From Actinomycetes bacterium (lineage in GTDB: Bacteria > Actinomycetota > Acidimicrobiia > Acidimicrobiales > RAAP-2), in the NCBI GenBank assembly GCA_021787255.1, contig JAJYMD010000146.1, positions 1 through 7,142 of the forward strand: DNA of 7,142 nt, read 5' to 3'. Every line of letters starts with the position of its first letter. The first letter of the stretch is position 1. Below are positions 1-6,586 of the stretch, one piece after another. Made by a program: the position numbers and the translations under genes. The notes under the pieces were generated by a model. The model did not search any database. It worked only from the letters and a program-made list of their open reading frames with translations, and was not told the DNA's origin.

Positions 1-281
1 ACATGAACCGCGAAGCCCTCCTACGCACCCTCGAGTCCGGACGGTCGTGGTTCTTCAGCCGGAGCCGCCAGGAGCTGTGGTGCAAGGGCGAGACGTCGGG
101 GGACCGCCAGTACGTGCGGGAGGTGCACGTCGACTGCGACGGCGACGCGCTGCTGCTCGTCGTCGACCAGCACGGGGACGGCGCGTGCCACACGAAGCAG
201 TGGTCCTGCTTCTACCGCAGCCTCGCCAAGGGCCCCGGGGTACCTGCGCCCGGGCGGGAGCCCGAGGGCGCCGCCAGTTGA
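1..281 (+). CDS. hisI: Phosphoribosyl-AMP cyclohydrolase, 5'-truncated by window edge
   Basis: HisI opens the adenine ring of phosphoribosyl-AMP, the third step of histidine biosynthesis in the cytoplasm. The visible 92 codons start at an internal methionine (position 3). The two preceding bases fit the end of a Tyr codon, as in the family's AYMNxEAL segment, so roughly 30-40 N-terminal residues lie outside the window. Seen in the protein (numbered from that Met): the LWCKGETSG segment at 25-33; the metal-binding DCDGD motif at 44-48, which gives the Mg-binding aspartates and one Zn-binding cysteine; and the [12 protein letters not shown] segment at 61-72, which supplies the other two Zn cysteines (C62, C69). 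A short Pro/Gly-rich tail of about 17 residues follows. The TGA stop at 279-281 overlaps the trpE start, so the two are probably co-transcribed and coupled. Linkage of hisI to trpE is common in actinobacteria. There is no hisE domain fused at the C terminus. Confidence 0.95.
   Translation, partial: MNREALLRTLESGRSWFFSRSRQELWCKGETSGDRQYVREVHVDCDGDALLLVVDQHGDGACHTKQWSCFYRSLAKGPGVPAPGREPEGAAS
264..268 (+). promoter_or_regulatory. Ribosome binding site for trpE (TTG start)
   Basis: GAGGG lies nine bases before the TTG at 278, inside the end of hisI. It supports the TTG start and the TTGA stop/start overlap as the initiation point. Confidence 0.6.
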
Positions 282-1885
282 GCGCGGGACCGGACGCGGA
301 CGTCGGCTGGGCGATCCCCGTCCACCCCGGTCCCGAGCGGTTCCGCGCGCAGGCACGCTCGGGCCAGCGGGTGGTGCCAGTCTGGAGCGCGGTCGTCGGG
401 GACCAGCTCACGCCTGTCGGCGCGTTCGCGGCGATGGTCGGGGATGCGCCCGGCTTCCTCCTCGAGTCCGTCGAGGGCGGCGAGCGCTGGGGCCGGTACT
501 CCTTCGTCGGCCGCCGGCCGCTCGCCATCCTGACCGCGCGCGGCACGAAGGTGGTCATGGAGGGCCGGCTCCCCGTCACACCGCTCGACGCGCCGGGCGC
601 CGCCCCGCTCGGGGGACCGGGGATCCTCGGGACGCTCGAGCGCCTCCTCGCCCAGTGCCGTGCACCGGTGCTCCCGGACCTGCCGCCCCTGCAGTCCGGG
701 GTCGTCGGGTACCTCGCCTACGACGTGGTCAGGGAGATCGAGCGGCTCCCGCACGTCCCTCCCGACGACCTCGGCCACCCCGACGCTGCCCTCGCGGTGA
801 TCGGGCAGCTCGCTGCCTTCGACCACTGGCTCCAGCGGGTCGTGCTCATCGACAACGTGGCGGTCGACCCCTCGTGGTCCACGTCCGCGGTCGACGAGGC
901 CTACGCGGCCGCGGTCGGACGCCTCGGGCAGCTCGCGTCGGACTGCTTCGCCGGGGCCGGCTCCTCCTTCAGGCCGGTCGCGGTACCCGAACGGCCCGTC
1001 CCCGCCGAGGTGCGCCGCACGATGACGCCGGACGCGTACCGCGGCGCGGTCGCCGTCGCGAAGGCGCACATCGATGCCGGGGACGTCTTCCAGGTGGTGC
1101 TCTCCCAGCGCTTCGACCTCCAGCTCGACGTGGACCCCTTCGACGTCTACCGCGCGCTCAGGCTCTTGAACCCGAGCCCGTACCTGTACTTCCTGCGCTT
1201 CGGCGAGGTCACGGTGGTCGGCTCCTCGCCCGAGCCGATGGTGCGCCTTCGCGACGGGGTGGTCACCTCGCGCCCGATCGCAGGCTCACGTCCCCGTGGC
1301 GCAGGCGACGAGCAGGACCGGCTGCTCGCGGCACAGCTCGTCGAGGATCCGAAGGAGGTCGCAGAGCACGTGATGCTCGTCGACCTCGCGCGCAACGACG
1401 TGGGGCGCGTCGTCCAGTACGGCACCGAGCACGTGGACGAGCTCATGACCGTCGAGCGCTACAGCCACGTCATGCACCTCACCTCCCAGGTGTCCGGGCG
1501 CCTCCGTGAGGAGCTCGGTCCGGTCGACGTGCTCCGGGCCACGTTGCCGGCGGGCACGCTGTCGGGAGCGCCGAAGGTGCGCGCGATGCAGCTCATCGAC
1601 GAGCTCGAGCCGACCAAGCGCGGCGTGTACGGCGGCGTGGTGGGCTACCTCGACTTCTCGGGGAACCTCGACACCGCGATCGCCATCCGCACGATGGTCG
1701 TGGGGCCAGGCGGGCGAGCATCGGTCCAGGCGGGGGCTGGGATCGTGGCGGACAGCGACCCGGAGGCCGAGGACGAAGAGTGCCGGCACAAGGCCGCGGC
1801 GCTGCTCGCGGCGGTGAGCGCAGCCAGGCAGCTCGCTGCAGCAGGTCGTGAGCGCTCTGGGGCGATGAGCGTTCTGGGGCGATGA
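278..1885 (+). CDS. trpE: Anthranilate synthase component I
   Basis: TrpE converts chorismate to anthranilate, using ammonia delivered by a TrpG glutaminase that is not in this window. The chosen start is TTG at 278, which forms a TTGA overlap with the hisI stop and has GAGGG at 264-268 nine bases upstream. This gives 535 aa, a normal length. Later in-frame GTGs at 371 and 374 would cut the conserved VVPVW segment (32-36). The N-terminal domain carries LLES at 61-64, the tryptophan feedback-binding motif, so allosteric inhibition is expected. The chorismate-binding domain runs from about 249 to 515 and shows PIAGSRPRG (333-341; usually PIAGT), [18 protein letters not shown] (357-374, with the catalytic/Mg glutamates), [12 protein letters not shown] (426-437) and [12 protein letters not shown] rather than PIKG favours TrpE over PabB, as does the trp context. 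The last codons lie inside a 17-bp tandem repeat, and the stop is in its second copy. Confidence 0.96.
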   Translation: MSAGPDADVGWAIPVHPGPERFRAQARSGQRVVPVWSAVVGDQLTPVGAFAAMVGDAPGFLLESVEGGERWGRYSFVGRRPLAILTARGTKVVMEGRLPVTPLDAPGAAPLGGPGILGTLERLLAQCRAPVLPDLPPLQSGVVGYLAYDVVREIERLPHVPPDDLGHPDAALAVIGQLAAFDHWLQRVVLIDNVAVDPSWSTSAVDEAYAAAVGRLGQLASDCFAGAGSSFRPVAVPERPVPAEVRRTMTPDAYRGAVAVAKAHIDAGDVFQVVLSQRFDLQLDVDPFDVYRALRLLNPSPYLYFLRFGEVTVVGSSPEPMVRLRDGVVTSRPIAGSRPRGAGDEQDRLLAAQLVEDPKEVAEHVMLVDLARNDVGRVVQYGTEHVDELMTVERYSHVMHLTSQVSGRLREELGPVDVLRATLPAGTLSGAPKVRAMQLIDELEPTKRGVYGGVVGYLDFSGNLDTAIAIRTMVVGPGGRASVQAGAGIVADSDPEAEDEECRHKAAALLAAVSAARQLAAAGRERSGAMSVLGR

Positions 1886-1906
1886 GCGTTCTGGGGCGAT
1901 GAGCGT
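1856..1906 (+). repeat. Three perfect tandem copies of a 17-bp unit at the trpE/ygfZ junction
   Basis: The unit TCTGGGGCGATGAGCGT occurs at 1856-1872, 1873-1889 and 1890-1906 without a mismatch. Each copy carries a GGGG Shine-Dalgarno-like run followed by ATGA. Because 17 is not a multiple of three, the three ATGA units fall in three different frames. The first ATG (1865) is read inside trpE, the second copy supplies the trpE TGA (1883-1885), and the third supplies the ygfZ ATG (1899). Copy number therefore sets the spacing between the two genes: 13 bases now, a 4-base ATGA overlap with two copies, and an in-frame fusion with one. Confidence 0.95.
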
Positions 1907-2852
1907 TCCGAGGTCACTGCTCGAGGGCTACGAGGCGCTGCGCCGGGGGATCGGCGCGTACCGCCTGCCCGTCGACGTGGTGGGCGTCGACGGCCCGGAC
2001 GCGACGGAGTACCTCCAGGGTCAGCTGAGCCAGGACCTCGGGCCACTCGAGGTGGGGGGCTCCGCGCCCGCGCTCGTGCTCGAGCCCGACGGGAAGCTCA
2101 CGGCGCTGCTGCGGGCGACCCGCACGTCAAAGAACGCGTGGGCCCTCGACACCGACGCAGGGTTCGGCGCGCTCGTCGTCGCCCGGCTGCGCAGGTTCCG
2201 GCTGCGCACCAAGGTCGATGTCGAGCCGCTGGACTGGTCGTGCGTCGCGCTGCGCGGCGAGCGGGTGAGCGCGTTCGGCGCGCGCGCCGAAGCCCCCTTC
2301 GCGGCGGCCGTCGATTGGAACGGGACGCACGGCGTGGACCTGCTCGGGCCGGACGCAAGCACGATCGAGGCGCAGGTGCCCGCCGAGGCGCGCTGGTGCG
2401 ACGAGGCCTCCTGGGAGGCGCTCCGCGTCGAGGCCGGGATCCCGAAGATGGGAGCAGAGCTCGACGCGCGCACCATCGCCGCGGAAGCCGGTCTGGTCGA
2501 GCGGACCGTGAGCTTCACGAAGGGCTGCTACACGGGCCAGGAGCTCGTGGCCCGCCTCGAGGCCCGGGGAAGCCGAGTTGCCAGACGGCTGTGCGGCCTC
2601 GTCCTGCCCGACGCAGCGCCCGAAGAGGCCGGCCTCCTCGTCGGCGCGTCGCTCTGGACGCACGGGGGCGACAAGGTGGTCGGGCGTTGCACCTCCGCCT
2701 CGTGGTGCCCGGGGCTCGGGATGCTCGGCGCGCTCGCGTACCTCCACCGCTCGGTGGAGGTCCCCGCGAGCGTGGTGTGGGCGAGCGACGAGGGCGCGCC
2801 GCGAGCCGAGCGACGCCCGGCCGAGGCCCGCACGCTGCCGCTCGTCACGTAG
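1899..2852 (+). CDS. ygfZ: YgfZ-family folate-binding / Fe-S cluster protein (GcvT-like)
   Basis: This is a 317-aa protein related to the aminomethyltransferase GcvT. YgfZ proteins bind folate and support assembly or repair of certain Fe-S enzymes; they have also been linked to tRNA modification. The diagnostic motif is KGCYTGQE at 208-215, which holds the conserved C210. An N-terminal VDGPDATEYLQGQLSQDL-type segment (30-47) is typical of the GcvT/YgfZ fold. The region EALRVEAGIPKMGAELD (173-189) matches the family's stretch that precedes the KGC motif. The start is ATG 1899, the only repeat-borne ATG in this frame, with GGGG at 1893-1896. The gene sits between trpE and trpC with no obvious biochemical link to tryptophan synthesis, and coupling to trpE would run through the tandem repeat. 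The C-terminal 25 residues are Ala/Arg-rich and poorly conserved in appearance. The family is clear; the client enzymes cannot be told from the sequence. Confidence 0.9.
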   Translation: MSVPRSLLEGYEALRRGIGAYRLPVDVVGVDGPDATEYLQGQLSQDLGPLEVGGSAPALVLEPDGKLTALLRATRTSKNAWALDTDAGFGALVVARLRRFRLRTKVDVEPLDWSCVALRGERVSAFGARAEAPFAAAVDWNGTHGVDLLGPDASTIEAQVPAEARWCDEASWEALRVEAGIPKMGAELDARTIAAEAGLVERTVSFTKGCYTGQELVARLEARGSRVARRLCGLVLPDAAPEEAGLLVGASLWTHGGDKVVGRCTSASWCPGLGMLGALAYLHRSVEVPASVVWASDEGAPRAERRPAEARTLPLVT

Positions 2853-2881
2853 CGGGCACGGGGGATCCGGCGGCGCGGCGC

Positions 2882-2887
2882 TACGCT
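2882..2887 (+). promoter_or_regulatory. Candidate leaderless -10 promoter element for trpC
   Basis: TACGCT fits the actinobacterial TANNNT -10 consensus and lies exactly seven bases before the GTG start at 2895, so transcription would begin at or next to the start codon. There is no Shine-Dalgarno sequence in the 42-base gap 2853-2894. No convincing -35 hexamer is visible. A 6-bp inverted repeat (CGGCGC 2876-2881 / GCGCCG 2890-2895) flanks the box. Confidence 0.5.
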
Positions 2888-2894
2888 TGGCGCC

Positions 2895-3746
2895 GTGCCC
2901 GCCTTCCTGCCGGAGATCGTCGCCGCGCACCGGCGCGCGGCCATGGCCGACCGGCGTGACCTCGGGGAGCTGGTCTCGCGCGCGCTCGACGCGCCGCCCG
3001 CGCGACCCTTTGCTGGCGCGCTCAGAGCCGGCGAGCGGGCCACGGACGGGCCCGCGCATCGCGGCCTCGCGGTGATCGCCGAGGTGAAGCGGCGTTCGCC
3101 GTCGAAAGGGGCGCTCGCGGCGGACCTGGACCCCGCGGCCGTGGGCCGGGAGTACGCGGACGGAGGGGCGGCCTGCCTTTCGGTGCTGACCGACGAGGCG
3201 TTCTTCGGAGGGAGCGCCCAGGACCTCGTCGCAGCCCGGGGCGCCTCGGGGTTGCCGGTCCTGCGCAAGGACTTCACCGTCGCCGCGCGCGACGTGTGCG
3301 ACGCGCGCCTCATGGGGGCCGACGCGCTGCTGCTCGTCGTCTCGGCCCTCTCGGACGCCGAGCTGACGTCGTTGTTCGAGCTCGCACGCCGCGTCGGGCT
3401 CGACGCGCTGGTGGAGGTCCACGACGAGGAGGAGCTCTCGCGCGCGCTGGCGCTCCGGCCCGGCATGGTCGGGGTGAACCAGCGGGACCTCGCCACCTTC
3501 GAGGTCGACCCGGCAAGGGCGGAGCGGCTGGCCGCGTGCATCCCCCCGGAGGTGGTGGCGATCGCCGAGTCCGGCATCCAGGGACCTTCGGACGCGCGAC
3601 GCCTCGCGCAGGCGGGGTACGACGCGGTGCTCGTGGGCGAGTCGGTCGTCACGTCCGAGGACCGCGCCGGCGCGGTGCGCGCGTTGCGCGGACATCCGGT
3701 GGGCGAACGGCGCCGGCAGGGAGCGCCATGCGCGACGACCTCCTGA
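2895..3746 (+). CDS. trpC: Indole-3-glycerol phosphate synthase
   Basis: TrpC closes the indole ring: it converts carboxyphenylamino-deoxyribulose phosphate to indole-3-glycerol phosphate with loss of CO2 and water. The protein has 283 aa and a TIM-barrel fold. Visible active-site segments are [12 protein letters not shown] at 61-72 (E63, K65), PVLRKDF at 121-127 (catalytic K125), ALVEVH with E174, GVNQRDL at 193-199 (N195; the next residue is usually N or S, here Q), AESGI at 224-228 (E225, S226) and the phosphate-binding VGES near 247-250. GTG 2895 is preferred because the encoded start ([14 protein letters not shown]) fits the family's N-terminal helix and a -10 box lies seven bases upstream. 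The C-terminal 18 or so residues are a basic extension whose coding sequence overlaps the start of trpF by 19 bases. Confidence 0.96.
   Translation: MPAFLPEIVAAHRRAAMADRRDLGELVSRALDAPPARPFAGALRAGERATDGPAHRGLAVIAEVKRRSPSKGALAADLDPAAVGREYADGGAACLSVLTDEAFFGGSAQDLVAARGASGLPVLRKDFTVAARDVCDARLMGADALLLVVSALSDAELTSLFELARRVGLDALVEVHDEEELSRALALRPGMVGVNQRDLATFEVDPARAERLAACIPPEVVAIAESGIQGPSDARRLAQAGYDAVLVGESVVTSEDRAGAVRALRGHPVGERRRQGAPCATTS
3718..3723 (+). promoter_or_regulatory. Ribosome binding site for trpF
   Basis: AGGGAG lies four bases before ATG 3728, within the trpC coding region. It fixes the trpF start and explains the 19-base overlap with trpC. Confidence 0.6.
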
Positions 3747-4486
3747 TCAAGATCTGCGGCATCACGAACGAGCCGGACGCGCTCCTCGCGGTCGGGCTGG
3801 GCGCCGACGTGCTCGGGTTCGTCCTCGCGCCGTCTGCGCGCCAGATCGGCGCGTCGGCCGCGGCGGACATCGTGAAGCGCCTGCCCCACGACGTCCTCAC
3901 CGTCGGGGTCTTCCGCGACGAAGCGCCCTCGCGCGTGGTGGACATCGCGAACACGGTGGGCTTCGGCGCCGTGCAGCTCCACGGGCACGAGACCGCCGAG
4001 CAGTGCCGGTGGATCCGCGAGCGCGTGGCGTGCACGATCCGGGCGTTCCCTGCAGGGGACCGCACCATCGAGCGGTTCTCCGAGTTCGGCGCCGACTACC
4101 TGCTCGTCGACGGCCAGAGCCCGGGCTCGGGGCAGGTCTTCGACTGGAGGCTCGCCGAGGGCGTGGTCGATCTGGGCCGGCTGTTCATCTCCGGGGGCCT
4201 GACCCCTGGGAACGTCGGCGACGCGATCGTCGCGCTTGGCCCTCGGGGCGTCGACGTGGCGAGCGGCGTCGAGGCGACGCCAGGCACGAAGGACCCGCAG
4301 AAGCTCCGCGCCTTCATCCGCAACGCCCGGGCCGCCGCGTCGGAGATGGCCGCCGCAGGCGCGGCACAGCGCGCGGAGATGGCGGCGGAAGCTCGCCGGG
4401 CGAGCGAGGCCGCGGGCGGGATGCCGTCCGGCTCCCTCGCCGGCAGCCCCGGAGACGACGTCCCCTACGACTGGATGGAGCGATGA
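3728..4486 (+). CDS. trpF: Phosphoribosylanthranilate isomerase with C-terminal tail
   Basis: TrpF performs the Amadori rearrangement of phosphoribosyl-anthranilate, the step before TrpC. The start is ATG 3728, with AGGGAG at 3718-3723 inside the end of trpC, giving 252 aa. The core covers roughly residues 1-203: KICGIT at 8-13 with catalytic base C10, [11 protein letters not shown] (30-40), AVQLHGHE (81-88), [16 protein letters not shown] (125-140) with catalytic acid D128, [11 protein letters not shown] (153-163) and the phosphate site VDVASGVE (175-182). Beyond the barrel come about 49 extra residues: an Ala-rich, probably helical stretch, then a Gly/Ser/Pro linker ending in PYDWMER. Most TrpF proteins end near 200-210 aa. 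The tail is of unknown role. Many actinobacteria have no trpF and use PriA instead, so its presence here says something about lineage. The stop overlaps the trpB start (ATGA). Confidence 0.96.
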   Translation: MRDDLLIKICGITNEPDALLAVGLGADVLGFVLAPSARQIGASAAADIVKRLPHDVLTVGVFRDEAPSRVVDIANTVGFGAVQLHGHETAEQCRWIRERVACTIRAFPAGDRTIERFSEFGADYLLVDGQSPGSGQVFDWRLAEGVVDLGRLFISGGLTPGNVGDAIVALGPRGVDVASGVEATPGTKDPQKLRAFIRNARAAASEMAAAGAAQRAEMAAEARRASEAAGGMPSGSLAGSPGDDVPYDWMER

Positions 4487-5739
4487 GCCCGCGGGCGAAG
4501 CCTCCGGTCCGGCCGGTCGCTGCCCGCACGAAGCCTCCGGCCCGGCAAGCGGCTGCCCGTGCGATGGGGCGGCCGGGCCCTCGCGGCCGGTTCGGCGACT
4601 ACGGGGGGAGGTTCGTCCCCGAGTCGCTGGTCCCGGCGTGCATGCAGCTCGAAGAGGCGTTCGACGCCGCGTGGGGCGACCCCGCGTTCCGCGAGGAGCT
4701 CGCTGCGGTGCTGCGCGACTACGGGGGCCGACCCACCCCGGTCACCGAGTGCCGCCGGCTCTCCGAGGAGCTGGGCGTGCGGGTGCTGCTGAAGCGCGAG
4801 GACCTCGTGCACGGGGGCTCCCACAAGCTGAACAACGTGCTCGGCCAGACGCTCCTCACCTGCCGCATGGGCAAGCGGAGGGTGGTGGCCGAGACCGGCG
4901 CGGGCCAGCACGGGGTCGCGACCGCCACCGCGGCCGCGCTCTTCGGGCTCGAGTGCACGGTCTACATGGGCGAGCTCGACACGGAGCGCCAGGAGCTGAA
5001 CGTGTTCCGCATGGAGCTGCTGGGGGCAGAGGTGCGCCCCGTGGGGGCAGGCTCGAGGACGCTCAAGGACGCGGTGAACGAAGCGTTGCGGGACTGGGTC
5101 GCGACCGTCGAGCACACCCACTACTGCCTCGGTTCGGTGATGGGGCCGCACCCGTACCCCTACATGGTGCGCGAGCTGCAGCGCGTGGTGGGTGACGAGG
5201 CACGCGAGCAGTGCCGGGCGCTGCTCGGGGGCGCCGATCCCGACGTCGTCGTCGCGTGCGTCGGCGGCGGGTCGAACGCCGCGGGGACCTTCGCCGGCTT
5301 CGCGGACACCGAAGCGAGCCTCGTCGGCGTGGAAGCGGCAGGCGGCGCCGCCGCGAGCGACGGCATTCCCGGCGTGCTCCACGGCATGCGCTCCCTGCTG
5401 CTCCAGGACGAGGCCGGCCAGATCCTCGAGGCCGAGTCCATCTCCGCCGGGCTCGACTACCCGGGGATCGGCCCGGAGCACGCGTGGCTGCGCGACTCGG
5501 GGCGGGCCCGCTACGAGAAGGCGACGGACGCAGAGGTGCTCTCGGCGTTCCGGCTCCTCGCGCGCACCGAGGGGATCCTCCCCGCGCTCGAGCCCGCCCA
5601 CGCGCTCGCGTGGGTGGTGCGCGAGGCAGGGCGGTCGGTTCCCCACGGCTCCACCGTGCTCGTGACCTTGTCGGGTCGTGGGGACAAGGACGTCGCGCAG
5701 GTGCGCGACCTGCTGGCGGCAGATCGCGACCCGAGGTGA
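4483..5739 (+). CDS. trpB: Tryptophan synthase beta chain
   Basis: TrpB is the PLP enzyme that joins indole, channelled from TrpA, to serine to make tryptophan. From ATG 4483 it has 418 aa. Motifs: [11 protein letters not shown] (37-47), RPTPVTEC (83-90), the PLP-lysine segment GSHKLNN (112-118, K115), AETGAGQHG (136-144, with catalytic E137), MGPHPYP (220-226), the PLP phosphate loop GGGSNA (261-266), [11 protein letters not shown] (323-333) and LSGRGDKD (396-403, S397). The segment set fits TrpB1, the canonical TrpA partner. The first 27 residues are a basic Pro/Ala/Arg extension built from an 11-residue duplication. An internal ATG at 4564 ([13 protein letters not shown]) would give a more standard N terminus. 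ATG 4483 is chosen for the ATGA overlap with trpF, although its SD (GGAG 4477-4480) is only two bases away, so the exact start is uncertain. The stop overlaps trpA. Confidence 0.96.
   Translation: MSPRAKPPVRPVAARTKPPARQAAARAMGRPGPRGRFGDYGGRFVPESLVPACMQLEEAFDAAWGDPAFREELAAVLRDYGGRPTPVTECRRLSEELGVRVLLKREDLVHGGSHKLNNVLGQTLLTCRMGKRRVVAETGAGQHGVATATAAALFGLECTVYMGELDTERQELNVFRMELLGAEVRPVGAGSRTLKDAVNEALRDWVATVEHTHYCLGSVMGPHPYPYMVRELQRVVGDEAREQCRALLGGADPDVVVACVGGGSNAAGTFAGFADTEASLVGVEAAGGAAASDGIPGVLHGMRSLLLQDEAGQILEAESISAGLDYPGIGPEHAWLRDSGRARYEKATDAEVLSAFRLLARTEGILPALEPAHALAWVVREAGRSVPHGSTVLVTLSGRGDKDVAQVRDLLAADRDPR
4492..4557 (+). repeat. 33-bp direct duplication in the trpB 5' end
   Basis: Two imperfect 33-bp units, 4492-4524 and 4525-4557, encode [11 protein letters not shown] and [11 protein letters not shown]. 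They share the run ACGAAGCCTCCGG almost exactly. The duplication is in frame and lies upstream of the conserved TrpB core, between the two candidate start codons (4483 and 4564). Confidence 0.75.
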
Positions 5740-6512
5740 TCCCGCTCGAGGCGTGGTTGCGGGCCCGGCGCGCCGAAGGCCGCAAGCTGCTCGTCCCCTA
5801 CCTCATGGGCGGCATGAGCGAGGACTGGGTGGAGTCGCTCCAAGCCGCGGCAGCGGCGGGTGCCGACGCGCTCGAGGTCGGGATCCCGTTCTCGGATCCC
5901 ATGATGGACGGGCCGGTGATCCAGCGGGCGGGTGTCCACGCCCTGGACCGGGGCGCGACGCCGACGCGGGTCATCGACGACGTCGCAGCCGCAGGGCTCG
6001 AGGTGCCGGTCGCGGTGATGACGTACTACAACATCGTCTTTCGCGCGGGCCATCGGCGGATGGCCCGGTCGTTGCGGGCCGCCGGCGTCACTGCGGCGAT
6101 CGTGCCCGATCTGCCGCTCGAAGAGCTCGACCCCTGGGCGCAGGAGGCGGACGCCGCAGGGGTCGCGACGGTGCTGCTGGTCGCGCCGTCCACGCCCGAG
6201 CCCCGCGTGGCGCAGATCTGCGCACGCAGCCGCGGGTTCGTCTACGCGGTGTCACGCATGGGGGTCACCGGCGAGCGCGAGTCTTTGGGAGGCGAGACCG
6301 CCGACGTCGTGCGGCGGGTCCGCGCGGTGGTCGACGCGCCGGTGTGCGTCGGGGTGGGCGTGTCGACGCCCGCCCAGGCGCGAGCGGCCTGCGAGGTCGC
6401 CGACGGCGTCGTGGTGGGCTCGGCGCTGGTCCGGCGGCTGCTCGAAGGGGGAGGACCCGACGCGGCCGGCGAGTTCGTCGGCCAGCTGCGCGAGGCGCTC
6501 GACGCGGGCTGA
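5736..6512 (+). CDS. trpA: Tryptophan synthase alpha chain
   Basis: TrpA cleaves indole-3-glycerol phosphate to indole and glyceraldehyde-3-phosphate and passes indole to TrpB. The protein has 258 aa and a TIM-barrel fold. Motifs: [12 protein letters not shown] (20-31), [21 protein letters not shown] (43-63) with catalytic E47 and D58 (MMDG where LADG is usual), MTYYN (95-99), IVPDLPLEE (122-130), SRMGVTG (173-179, the mobile loop), GVGVST (206-211) and GVVVGSALV (224-232, the phosphate site). The start is GTG 5736, which overlaps the trpB TGA (GTGA) and gives the usual short lead-in to [13 protein letters not shown]. No good Shine-Dalgarno is present, so initiation probably depends on coupling to trpB, which would suit the 1:1 subunit ratio of the complex. 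This is the last gene of the trp block. Confidence 0.96.
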   Translation: MIPLEAWLRARRAEGRKLLVPYLMGGMSEDWVESLQAAAAAGADALEVGIPFSDPMMDGPVIQRAGVHALDRGATPTRVIDDVAAAGLEVPVAVMTYYNIVFRAGHRRMARSLRAAGVTAAIVPDLPLEELDPWAQEADAAGVATVLLVAPSTPEPRVAQICARSRGFVYAVSRMGVTGERESLGGETADVVRRVRAVVDAPVCVGVGVSTPAQARAACEVADGVVVGSALVRRLLEGGGPDAAGEFVGQLREALDAG

Positions 6513-6557
6513 CCTCGGCCGGCCGGAGCGCCGCGCAGCTCGCCGTCGCGTGGCGGC

Positions 6558-6573
6558 TGGGCCCGCGGGCCCA
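6558..6573. promoter_or_regulatory. 16-bp perfect palindrome, candidate operator upstream of the peroxiredoxin
   Basis: TGGGCCCGCGGGCCCA is a perfect, gapless inverted repeat. It ends one base before the candidate -10 box TAAGCT, so it would fill the -35/-10 spacer. The lack of a loop and of a following T-run favours a protein-binding site over a terminator for trpA, but in such GC-rich DNA a chance or terminator-like role cannot be excluded. Confidence 0.4.
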
Positions 6574-6579
6574 TAAGCT
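6574..6579 (+). promoter_or_regulatory. Candidate leaderless -10 promoter element for the peroxiredoxin
   Basis: TAAGCT matches TANNNT and lies exactly seven bases before ATG 6587, the same spacing as the trpC box at 2882. No Shine-Dalgarno is present before the ATG, as expected for a leaderless transcript. No clear -35 hexamer is visible. Confidence 0.5.
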
Positions 6580-6586
6580 CGGCCGC

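Noticed and set aside
278..400. Trp leader peptide or attenuator before trpE
   Set aside because: trpE starts inside the hisI stop, so there is no leader region, and no run of Trp codons with alternative hairpins is seen.
2127..3695. Long minus-strand open frame of 522 codons
   Set aside because: It lies opposite ygfZ and trpC, is rich in Arg/Ala/Pro/Gly, shows no family motif, and is the usual antisense shadow in GC-rich DNA.
2528..3988. Long minus-strand open frame of 486 codons
   Set aside because: It is antisense to ygfZ, trpC and trpF, with low-complexity Ser/Arg/Ala composition and no recognisable domain.
4465..5646. Minus-strand open frame of 393 codons opposite trpB
   Set aside because: The + strand carries all trpB motifs in order; the antisense product has no recognisable feature.
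6513..6586. Rho-independent terminator after trpA
   Set aside because: The palindrome at 6558-6573 has no loop and is followed by TAAGCTC rather than a T-run; its position next to a -10 box fits an operator better.
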